7,387 nt of DNA from Bacteroidota bacterium (GTDB taxonomy: Bacteria; Bacteroidota; Ignavibacteria; SZUA-365). Shown here piece after piece: positions 1-5,781 of this stretch. Position numbers and translations under genes: made by a program. Location: positions 1 to 7,387 of the forward strand of contig JAGTUW010000215.1 in assembly GCA_018224345.1 (NCBI GenBank), written 5' to 3'. The first letter of the stretch is position 1. Every line of letters begins with the position of its first letter. The notes beneath the pieces are model-generated. The model was not told where the DNA came from, searched no databases, and worked only from the letters and a program-made list of their open reading frames with translations.

Positions 1-41
1 AACAGCAATAAGAGGAATCCCAGGCGAGAATATAATCTCAT
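1..41 (-). CDS. Start of an exported or membrane protein (partial, runs off left edge)
   Basis: Only the first 13 codons are inside the window: MRLYSRLGFLLLL. Arg2 and Arg6 followed by an unbroken hydrophobic run look like the n- and h-regions of a signal peptide or an N-terminal membrane anchor. The start is supported by a GGAG Shine-Dalgarno at 48-51 (minus strand), 6 nt before the ATG, the same kind of site as at neighbouring genes. It lies 149 nt downstream of the YgiQ gene on the same strand, so it could be a third gene of that unit or have its own promoter; no convincing promoter was seen. The product cannot be named from this fragment. The start call is an inference from SD plus signal-like sequence. 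Confidence 0.5.
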   Translation of the reverse strand, partial: MRLYSRLGFLLLL

Positions 42-190
42 CAGATACTCCGGAATTGATTTGTTGAATGGTTCATTTTTCTGTCTACGTAACATCAGAG
101 TGAAAGATACGCATAAAAGCAGATAAAAATCGAGGGTACTTTTCGGGTATCCGGTCTCTGTGCGCTCCGTGGGCTCTGTGCTGCCATTCT

Positions 191-1876
191 TCACCCCCCA
201 CCGAGTATCTCCTTCTGACGCCGTTTCCCACGCAATCCCTTTTCAACGAACAACCGTTCTCCGGTAAAGGGATCACGGCCGGTGTGGTACATGACGCTTG
301 CCCAGGTCCCTGGTGTCGGTGTGAATACCTGTACCTGTTCGGGAGCGATCCCGAGATCACGGGCTGCGAAGCGTCGCAGTGCATGCATGTCCCCTTCCTC
401 CGAACCCGGATAGGCCGCAATGAAATAGTAGGTGAGGAACTGCTTTTTTCCTGCGTTGCGTGAGATGGAAAAAAAACGCTGACGGAAATCGAGCAACGCC
501 TCGCTTCCGCCCTTTCCCATGCGCCGCAATACTCTGTCCTCACTATGCTCGGGAGCGAGCTTGAGTTGCCCGGAGACATGGTGCCGTACGAGCTCCTCCA
601 TGAAAGCCATACCGCAGCGCGCATCTCCCATGACGAGGTCGTGACGAATGCCACTGGCGACGAAGACCTTGCGCACTCCCTCGATGCGCCGGAGCTTTTT
701 CAGCAACTGTGTATAGCGGGAATGATCGACCGGCAACTGCCGGCAGAGTTCAGGATACATACATCGCTTTTCCGTACATGCGCCCGACCCGATTTTTTTC
801 GCGCATTCGAAACCGTACATGTTGGCCGTCGGACCGCCAACATCAGGGATGATGCCGTTGAAATGCGGGTGACCTGTCAGAGCGTCCGCTTCCCCGAGTA
901 TGGAGCGCTCACTGCGCCAGCGCACACGGCGCCCCTCATGCACGGCAATGGCGCAGAAATTGCACTCGCCGTAACAACCGCGATGCGTCTGTAACGAGAA
1001 TCGTATGGTATCGAGTGCAGGGATACGGCCTTTCCCACGGTAGAATGGATGCGCATCGCGCCGGAAGGGCAAGGAAGCAATGGCATCGAGTTCATCCCCG
1101 CTCTCATAGGCGGGAGGGGGATGCTGCAACAGCAGACGGTCGCCGTGGGCCTGCACAAGTCCGCGTGCAGTCACCGGATCGGTGTTTTCATAAAACACCC
1201 GGTACATGCGCATGAAAGCGTCGGGGTCCTCCCGCACTTCTTCGAACGACGGCAGAGACAGATATCCTTCCGGCACCGTGCGTGCGATTTCGCAGGTACC
1301 GGGGAGGCCGTGTAACGCTGTATCATGTCGTATTCGATCAGCGATTTCCACGACCGTACGCTCGGCCATGCCGTAGACGAGCAGGTCGGCTTTCGCATCG
1401 AATATCAGAGATCGCCGGATCGTGTCGTTCCAGTAGTCGTAGTGGGCAATACGCCGCAGGCTCGCTTCGAGGCCGCCGAGCACAATCGGCACGGTGTGTT
1501 TGAAATGGCTGCGGATCAGATTGCTGTAGACTATGCCGGCGCGATCGGGACGCCGCGTATTCTTCCCTCCCGGAGTGTAATCGTCGCTGCGGCGTTTCTT
1601 CTTCAATGCCGTATAATTGGCAACCATTGAGTCAACGCTGCCCGCACTGACACCCCAGAACAGACGGGGTTCTCCGAGTTGTGTGATATCCTGTGCCGTC
1701 GTGATATCGGGTTGGGCGATGATACCGACACGATACCCGTGATGCATCAGCACGCGGCCCAATACAGCGATCCCGATCTGCGGTGCATCGATATAGGCAT
1801 CACCGCTGACCAGAATGACATCCACCTCATCCCAGCCGAGGGTGTTTATTTCCGCGCGACTCATCGGAAGAAACAT
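191..1876 (-). CDS. ygiQ: YgiQ-family (UPF0313) radical SAM protein
   Basis: A 561-aa protein of the YgiQ family, which is widespread but has no established substrate. The N-terminal part (about 1-190) resembles the cobalamin-binding-like/UPF0313 N-terminal domain and contains the family signatures FLPMSR (2-7), GDAYID (25-30), IIAQPD (52-57) and RRIAHYDYW (141-149). The radical SAM core begins near 290 with C301-x3-C305-x2-C308 (CYGECNFC), which should hold the SAM-bound 4Fe-4S cluster. A second cysteine set C358-x8-C367-x4-C372-x5-C378 follows, then LAPEHSED (440-447) and AAYPGSEEGD (487-496). E. coli YgiQ is about 740 aa; this version lacks much of the mid insertion and the long basic C-terminal tail and ends just after the KG-RRQ segment. 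M1 matches the point just before the conserved FLPMSR and has GAGG 4 nt upstream, so I prefer it over M5. It starts 6 nt after the aldolase stop. No frameshift is visible and the catalytic cysteines are intact. The family assignment is very secure; the biological role is unknown. Confidence 0.95.
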   Translation of the reverse strand: MFLPMSRAEINTLGWDEVDVILVSGDAYIDAPQIGIAVLGRVLMHHGYRVGIIAQPDITTAQDITQLGEPRLFWGVSAGSVDSMVANYTALKKKRRSDDYTPGGKNTRRPDRAGIVYSNLIRSHFKHTVPIVLGGLEASLRRIAHYDYWNDTIRRSLIFDAKADLLVYGMAERTVVEIADRIRHDTALHGLPGTCEIARTVPEGYLSLPSFEEVREDPDAFMRMYRVFYENTDPVTARGLVQAHGDRLLLQHPPPAYESGDELDAIASLPFRRDAHPFYRGKGRIPALDTIRFSLQTHRGCYGECNFCAIAVHEGRRVRWRSERSILGEADALTGHPHFNGIIPDVGGPTANMYGFECAKKIGSGACTEKRCMYPELCRQLPVDHSRYTQLLKKLRRIEGVRKVFVASGIRHDLVMGDARCGMAFMEELVRHHVSGQLKLAPEHSEDRVLRRMGKGGSEALLDFRQRFFSISRNAGKKQFLTYYFIAAYPGSEEGDMHALRRFAARDLGIAPEQVQVFTPTPGTWASVMYHTGRDPFTGERLFVEKGLRGKRRQKEILGGG

Positions 1877-1880
1877 ACGG

Positions 1881-1888
1881 CCTCACTC
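1881..1888 (-). promoter_or_regulatory. Ribosome binding site overlapping upstream stop codon (coupling signal)
   Basis: The minus-strand sequence GAGTGAGG contains the aldolase stop TGA (1883-1885) and a GAGG Shine-Dalgarno (1881-1884) 4 nt before the YgiQ ATG. A ribosome terminating on the aldolase is therefore positioned on the SD of the radical SAM gene. This is seen directly in the sequence; translational coupling is the inference. Confidence 0.6.
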
Positions 1889-2545
1889 ATCGTGCGTGTT
1901 CTCCTGCGAACCGTAATGACGGAATCGTTCTGTGATTCGCTGCATTTCATCATCCGGAAGTACGGCCGGAGTACCGATCGCACGGGCCTGCCAGTAGACG
2001 CGCGCAACGAATTCGGTTTCCTCGGCCACGGTGAAAGCATGCTCGAGATTCCGTCCGACAGCGAGTAGTCCGTGTGTCGCAAGCAGCACGGCATGAAATT
2101 CATTGCCGAGCGCGGTGACCGCAGCGGCTGCGAGTTCTTCACTGCCGTAGGTCGCGTACGGAGCAAGCGGGACTTTCCGCCCCGCAAAGCCCAGCAGATA
2201 ATGTACCGCGGGTATTTCCTCACGGAGACAGGCGAATGTAGCGGCATACGGGGAATGTGTGTGGACGACTGCTATGACCTCCGCCCGCGCCTGATACACT
2301 GCCGCATGCATGCGCCATTCGGATGATGGGGTGCGTGCGGAATCCAGAATGCTCCCGTCGCTGCGCATGACGACAATGTCAGCAGCCGTGATGCTGTCAT
2401 AGGCCACTGCGGTCGGACTGATGCAGAATGCATCTGTTCCGGCAATACGTACGCTGATATTGCCGCCCGATCCGACCGTCAATCCCGACAGGAGCATGCG
2501 CCTGAGAAAGATCGTGATTTGTGTTCTTTCCTGTTCGTATTTCAT
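1883..2545 (-). CDS. Class II aldolase, L-fuculose-phosphate aldolase (FucA)-like
   Basis: A 220-aa zinc-dependent class II aldolase/adducin-family protein, nearly the length of E. coli FucA (215 aa). Family members cleave sugar phosphates such as L-fuculose 1-phosphate to dihydroxyacetone phosphate and an aldehyde in the cytoplasm. Visible motifs: GGNISVR (27-33, phosphate-binding Asn29), SPT (43-45), PSSEWRMH (73-80) with Glu76 equivalent to catalytic Glu73 of FucA, HTH with His95 and His97, IPAVHY (111-116) with Tyr116 at the place of FucA Tyr113, APYATYG (128-134), and THGL with His158 as third zinc ligand. All catalytic positions are present. The start at 2545 is chosen because AAGGTGA lies just upstream (2550-2556) and homology begins there; the open frame continues to 2776 but that part is non-conserved 5' region. 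It is the first gene of a probable two-gene unit with YgiQ. The exact substrate is not certain: related enzymes act on rhamnulose-, ribulose- or methylthioribulose-type phosphates, though the SSEWR, IPAVHY and APYAT signatures favour FucA. Confidence 0.9.
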   Translation of the reverse strand: MKYEQERTQITIFLRRMLLSGLTVGSGGNISVRIAGTDAFCISPTAVAYDSITAADIVVMRSDGSILDSARTPSSEWRMHAAVYQARAEVIAVVHTHSPYAATFACLREEIPAVHYLLGFAGRKVPLAPYATYGSEELAAAAVTALGNEFHAVLLATHGLLAVGRNLEHAFTVAEETEFVARVYWQARAIGTPAVLPDDEMQRITERFRHYGSQENTHDE

Positions 2546-2710
2546 ACTTTCACCTTGCTGGTTCCGCCGGATAATTCCATCCCGCAGCGGGGTGTGCCGG
2601 GCTTGATACATCTGCAGAATTGTGACCGGAACGGTGAGACAGCCGGCGGGCTGCTGCCACTCTGCGCAACTCAATGTACAAAAAAAGACCGGAGAGAGGC
2701 ATTCCAATGT

Positions 2711-2741
2711 TTTGCATGTATGGCCTGAGTCGTATATTTTG
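2711..2741 (+). promoter_or_regulatory. Candidate promoter for the Hc1-like gene
   Basis: TTTG at 2711-2714, an 18-nt spacer, then TATATTTTG at 2733-2741 resembles the Bacteroidota promoter (TTTG / TAnnTTTG) but with one extra base inside the -7 element. It lies about 50 nt before the Hc1-like start, in the 245-nt divergent intergenic region 2546-2790. A second near match, TAGATTTC, is at 2752-2759 without a partner box. No clear promoter for the divergent aldolase was found. That region also holds two short GC hairpins, CCCG-CAG-CGGG at 2581-2591 and CAGCC-GGCG-GGCTG at 2640-2653, of unknown meaning. Confidence 0.25.
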
Positions 2742-2780
2742 CAGATGTTGTTAGATTTCCCAACACTGACCGTCATAGAT

Positions 2781-2785
2781 GGAGG
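2781..2785 (+). promoter_or_regulatory. Shine-Dalgarno GGAGG that fixes the Hc1 start
   Basis: A GGAGG lies 5 nt before the ATG at 2791. An in-frame ATG at 2779 overlaps this SD itself, so the downstream ATG is the real start and the longer 63-residue reading is an artefact. Confidence 0.8.
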
Positions 2786-2790
2786 CCTTT

Positions 2791-2970
2791 ATGGACAAAT
2801 ATCAGGAACTGCTCAATTTGGTACAGTCGTTCGAGCAGGATTTCGAGAAGTTTTTCGTCAAGGGAAACAAAGCGGCCGGGACACGTGTGCGCAAGCATAT
2901 GAATGAACTGAAGAAGTTCGCCCAGGACGTCCGCCTTGACGTTCAAACGATCAAGAAAGGTGAGGAATAA
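2791..2970 (+). CDS. Hc1-like (histone H1-like) small DNA-binding protein
   Basis: A 59-aa protein matching the Hc1 family, named after the chlamydial nucleoid-condensing protein HctA. The diagnostic segment is GNKAAGTRVRK at residues 25-35; chlamydial Hc1 has GNKAA-x-RVR at the equivalent place. Residues 2-23 and 36-56 read as two amphipathic helices rich in Glu, Lys, Gln and Leu, giving a helical hairpin or coiled-coil look. I count 12 Lys/Arg and 10 Asp/Glu, so net charge is only slightly positive. The Lys/Ala-rich DNA-compacting tail of chlamydial Hc1 is absent, as in the short proteins of this family annotated in Bacteroidota and Chlorobi. A perfect GGAGG precedes the start, and an intrinsic terminator follows at 3024-3076, so it is probably a monocistronic, well-expressed gene. 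The family call is solid; DNA binding by this tail-less form is inferred. Confidence 0.85.
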   Translation: MDKYQELLNLVQSFEQDFEKFFVKGNKAAGTRVRKHMNELKKFAQDVRLDVQTIKKGEE

Positions 2971-3023
2971 TCCGTTTTCCCATTCAGTCGGGTTGACGGC
3001 CTCACTGTCACCCAGGTTATGAA

Positions 3024-3076
3024 AAACGGGCATGCCATCGTCTCCGACGCATGGTATGCCCGTTTCATGTTTTTTC
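3024..3076 (+). terminator. Strong intrinsic terminator after the Hc1-like gene
   Basis: A 15-bp stem pairs 3024-3038 (AAACGGGCATGCCAT) with 3051-3065, with a single G-U pair; it extends past one bulged C (3050) by four more pairs, CGTC with GACG, closing on a 3-nt loop (3043-3045). The 3' arm runs into TTT at 3063-3065 and, after CATG, six T at 3070-3075, with C from 3076. The upstream run of A (3022-3026) would give U residues on the other strand, so it may act in both directions. It sits 54 nt after the Hc1 stop. Confidence 0.8.
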
Positions 3077-3093
3077 CTCTCTCCGGATATGCA

Positions 3094-4266
3094 ATGCACA
3101 CCTTGTGGCCTGTTCTTTTCACACTTCTCCTCGTGCACACCACCATGAGCGCACAATCCTATCAGTCCATGCACCGGGCCTCCCCCGTCATTGACGGCCA
3201 CAACGATGTGCTCGGCCGCGTTCTGCGTGGTGGGGATATCACTGTTCGCAGCAAAAAGGGACATTCCGACATCCCGCGTCTGCGTGAAGGCAGTGTCGAT
3301 GCACAGATATTTGCCGTCTGGGTGCCGACCCGGCACAAGGGTGCTGCCGCCTGGCGCTACACGCTTGAGGCCATCGATTCGATGAAGGCTATGGTCGATC
3401 GCATGCCGGATATGCTGCTGCTCGCCACCGGGCACGACGATATTGATCGCGCTATACGTGAAGACAAACTCGCTGTCATCCTCTCACTGGAAGGCGGCCG
3501 CAGTATCGAAGGAAAGCGGGAACGGATTCTGGAACTGCACCGGCGCGGCCTGCGGGCATTCGGGTTGACCTGGAACAACAGCCATGAATGGGCAACGAGT
3601 TCGAAGGATGAACACGAAGGCCGGGTTAGTGGAGGACTTTCGGAGAAAGGAAAAGACTTTGTCCGCTTGATGGACTCTCTCGGCATCCTCGTTGATGTTT
3701 CGCATCTTGGCGAACGTGCATTCCACGATGTCGCTGCAATCAGTACGCAGCCGCTGTTCGCTTCTCACTCCTCATGCGCTGCTTTGCGCACGCATCATCG
3801 CAATCTCAGCGACGAACAGTTACGCATGATTGCCGGTAGTGACGGTGTGGCGATGATAAATTTTTTTCCTGTCTTTCTGGTTTCGAATCTGACGAAGCAG
3901 CGCATCGCCGCAATGCGTGCATTCGAACGACGTATGCAGGCGTTGAAGAAGGAGCATCCTGATCGTGGAGAGAACTATCTGCAGGCGTATGACGCGCTGG
4001 TGGCGGAAGCCATGGCTGCCGGACTCTGTACCATCGAAAATGTTGTCGCACATATCGATCATGCTGTCCGTGTCGCCGGTCCGGCACATGTAGGACTCGG
4101 ATCAGACTTCGACGGCATCAATCTGACGCCCGTCGGCCTCAACGACGTGACCGATCTCCCGATGCTCACCCGTGCGTTGATGCACAAGGGATTTACGGAA
4201 CAGCAGATATACGGCATTCTCGGAGGGAATGTGCTCCGGATCTGGCGTCAGCGTATCGACCGTTGA
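3094..4266 (+). CDS. Exported membrane dipeptidase, peptidase family M19 (renal dipeptidase type)
   Basis: A 390-aa zinc dipeptidase that should hydrolyse dipeptides, including D-residue or dehydro-dipeptides, in the periplasm or cell envelope. Numbered from the chosen start: residues 1-20 form a signal peptide (hydrophobic run WPVLFTLLLV, then MSA followed by Q, cleavage likely after Ala20). M19 metal ligands are all present: His36 and Asp38 in DGHND, bridging Glu133 in SLEGG, His204 in DVSH and His225 in ASHSS. Arg236 in THHRNL and Asp338 in GSDFDG correspond to substrate-binding and catalytic residues of human DPEP1. The C-terminus LGGNVLRIW (376-384) is the usual family end. The frame is open from 3019, but that upstream stretch is the terminator hairpin, so I start at the ATG directly before the signal peptide. 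No good Shine-Dalgarno precedes it, unlike all its neighbours, and the n-region has only His as a possible positive charge, so the exact start is less sure than the function. Confidence 0.92.
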   Translation: MHTLWPVLFTLLLVHTTMSAQSYQSMHRASPVIDGHNDVLGRVLRGGDITVRSKKGHSDIPRLREGSVDAQIFAVWVPTRHKGAAAWRYTLEAIDSMKAMVDRMPDMLLLATGHDDIDRAIREDKLAVILSLEGGRSIEGKRERILELHRRGLRAFGLTWNNSHEWATSSKDEHEGRVSGGLSEKGKDFVRLMDSLGILVDVSHLGERAFHDVAAISTQPLFASHSSCAALRTHHRNLSDEQLRMIAGSDGVAMINFFPVFLVSNLTKQRIAAMRAFERRMQALKKEHPDRGENYLQAYDALVAEAMAAGLCTIENVVAHIDHAVRVAGPAHVGLGSDFDGINLTPVGLNDVTDLPMLTRALMHKGFTEQQIYGILGGNVLRIWRQRIDR

Positions 4267-4290
4267 CTGCTCCGCACCGGAACGAGTGTG

Positions 4291-4323
4291 CTTCCGTTGC
4301 TTCCGTTGCTTCCGTTTCCGTTG
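4291..4323. repeat. Short tandem repeat, 9-bp unit CTTCCGTTG
   Basis: Two perfect units (4291-4299, 4300-4308), a third with one change (CTTCCGTTT, 4309-4317) and a partial unit CCGTTG (4318-4323). It lies in the 152-nt gap between the dipeptidase stop and sucC. No coding or obvious regulatory role; it could vary in copy number by slippage. No convincing promoter or terminator was identified in this gap, although one is expected before sucC. Confidence 0.7.
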
Positions 4324-4418
4324 TTGCTGATTTCGCAGATTATTGCGATGTTATAGAATCCATCATTTTTCGATTCTTACAATAGTCGAAATACATCCAT
4401 CAGCAGAAGGTTTGACGC

Positions 4419-5621
4419 ATGAAGATTCATGAGTATCAGGGAAAGGATATCCTGCGCAAATTCGGTGTGCCCACCCCGCGCAGCGGCATTGCAAGAACAC
4501 CGGAGCAAGCAGTCAATACTGCAAAGAAACTCGGAGGAAAGATCTGGGTCGTCAAGTCCCAGATTCACGCGGGTGGGCGCGGCAAGGGGAAAATCTATGA
4601 TCCCAGACAGCGTACCCTCTTACTCGACGGCGGTGTAAAAGTCGCCAGGTCACTGAGCGAAGTGGAGAAATATGCCTCACTGATGCTCAAGAACCTGCTC
4701 GTCACCATACAGACCGGTGAGGAAGGAAAGATCGTCCGTCGCGTGCTTGTCGAAGAAGGCATCAACATCGACAGGGAGTTTTACGCCGGGATGCTGCTCG
4801 ACCGGACGCAGGCCCGGAATGTGATGATGGTCTCGACCGAGGGCGGTGTGGAAATCGAGAAGGTCGCCGAGGAGACGCCCGAGAAAATTCTCAAGGTCAC
4901 GATCGACCCCAATGTCGGTTTCCAGTCCTTTCAGGCAAGGGAACTCGCCTTCGGCCTCGGATTGAGCGGTGTGGCATTCAAAAACGGTGTGAAGTTTCTC
5001 GTCGCGCTGGCGGAGGCCTATGAATCCAGCGACGCGAGTATGTTCGAGATCAATCCTCTCGTCCTCACCAAGGATGGTGAATTGCTTGCCCTCGATGCGA
5101 AAGTGAATCTCGACGACAACGCACTGTTTCGCCATCCTGAATTCCTGCGGCTGCGCGACACGACGGAGGAGGACCCACTCGAGGTAAAAGCGTCGAAATC
5201 CAATCTCAACTACATCAAGCTCGACGGCAATGTCGGCTGCATGGTCAATGGCGCCGGACTCGCCATGGCGACAATGGACATCATCAAACTCGCCGGGGGC
5301 GAACCCGCGAACTTTCTCGATGTCGGTGGCGGAGCGAGCGCCGAAACCACGGAGCAGGGCTTTCGCATCATTCTCGGCGACAAACATGTCAAAGCCATAC
5401 TCATCAATATTTTCGGTGGCATCGTGCGTTGCGACCGCATCGCCAATGGTGTCGTCCAGGCAGCACGCAACATCAACATCGATGTCCCTGTCGTCATCCG
5501 CCTTGCAGGCACCAATGCAGAGGAAGCCGCGGTCATACTCGAAAAAAGCGGCATCGATTTTCTCGTGGCACATTCCTTCGAGGAAGCAACCGAAAAAGTG
5601 ACACAGGCCATCGCGACATAA
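4419..5621 (+). CDS. sucC: Succinyl-CoA synthetase (succinate-CoA ligase, ADP-forming) beta subunit
   Basis: A 400-aa beta subunit of the TCA-cycle enzyme that interconverts succinyl-CoA and succinate with nucleotide phosphorylation, working in the cytoplasm as a complex with SucD. The N-terminal ATP-grasp domain starts HEYQGKDILRKFGVPTP; Pro20 matches E. coli Pro20, the position linked to ATP rather than GTP preference. WVVKSQIHAGGRGKG (43-57) is the nucleotide-binding loop. STEGGVEIEKVAEETP (139-154) is nearly identical to E. coli. FEINPL (209-214) with Asn212 and LALDAK with Asp226 give the magnesium site. The C-terminal domain has NGAGLAMATMD (277-287), GGEPANFLDVGGGAS (293-307) and NIFGGIVRCD (330-339). 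It is about 12 residues longer than E. coli SucC, mainly from an insertion around 57-71 after GGRGKG. AGAAGG (4405-4410) lies 8 nt before the ATG. No sucD follows; the next gene is unrelated, so the alpha subunit must be elsewhere. Confidence 0.97.
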   Translation: MKIHEYQGKDILRKFGVPTPRSGIARTPEQAVNTAKKLGGKIWVVKSQIHAGGRGKGKIYDPRQRTLLLDGGVKVARSLSEVEKYASLMLKNLLVTIQTGEEGKIVRRVLVEEGINIDREFYAGMLLDRTQARNVMMVSTEGGVEIEKVAEETPEKILKVTIDPNVGFQSFQARELAFGLGLSGVAFKNGVKFLVALAEAYESSDASMFEINPLVLTKDGELLALDAKVNLDDNALFRHPEFLRLRDTTEEDPLEVKASKSNLNYIKLDGNVGCMVNGAGLAMATMDIIKLAGGEPANFLDVGGGASAETTEQGFRIILGDKHVKAILINIFGGIVRCDRIANGVVQAARNINIDVPVVIRLAGTNAEEAAVILEKSGIDFLVAHSFEEATEKVTQAIAT

Positions 5622-5713
5622 CCCATACGACGCATGTTGCACGTGAAAACGTTTCTGTCCCCAAGATGAGCACGCATGCGGCGTCAGGTTCGCACTTCCT
5701 TACAATATTTTCA

Positions 5714-5745
5714 TTTGTCCTGTAGAGAGGGACTGGGTAGATTTG
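5714..5745 (+). promoter_or_regulatory. Bacteroidota-type promoter for the secreted propeller gene
   Basis: TTTG at 5714-5717, a 20-nt spacer, then a perfect TAnnTTTG box (TAGATTTG) at 5738-5745. This fits the primary-sigma promoter described for Bacteroidota (-33 TTTG, -7 TAnnTTTG). Transcription would start near 5752, leaving a leader of about 30 nt before the ATG at 5782. The remaining intergenic sequence 5622-5713 shows no clear terminator for sucC. Confidence 0.55.
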
Positions 5746-5781
5746 CTACGGGTATCTTTCACAACTCGATGTTGAGGTCGT

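Noticed and set aside
1..126. Plus-strand open frame ending at TAA 124-126, possibly the end of a gene entering from the left
   Set aside because: No recognisable protein sequence and codon use unlike the other genes; the minus-strand start with SD in the same place is better supported.
156..181. Direct repeat CTCTGTGC at 156-163 and 174-181, after the YgiQ stop
   Set aside because: Only 8 bp, two copies, no inverted partner or spacer pattern; not enough to call an operator, attachment site or CRISPR.
2546..2776. N-terminal extension of the aldolase frame
   Set aside because: FucA homology starts at 2545 with a good SD; the extension is Cys-rich, unconserved and overlaps the intergenic control region.
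2773..3435. A 220-codon minus-strand open frame crossing Hc1 and the dipeptidase start
   Set aside because: It runs antisense to two well-supported genes and across the terminator; its sequence shows no recognisable motif.
4677..5642. A 321-codon open frame on the minus strand
   Set aside because: It is antisense to sucC, whose plus-strand translation matches the family over its full length; the antisense product is Asp/His/Cys rich and resembles no family.
5628..5683. Possible hairpin after sucC pairing CGCATG near 5630 with CATGCG near 5675
   Set aside because: Only about six pairs across a long loop and no T tract directly after it; too weak for a terminator call.
5752..5762. 11-mer GTATCTTTCAC also found on the minus strand at 100-110, both upstream of signal-peptide genes
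   Set aside because: Several shared 11-mers are expected by chance in a window this size, and distances to the start codons differ (about 20 versus 59 nt).
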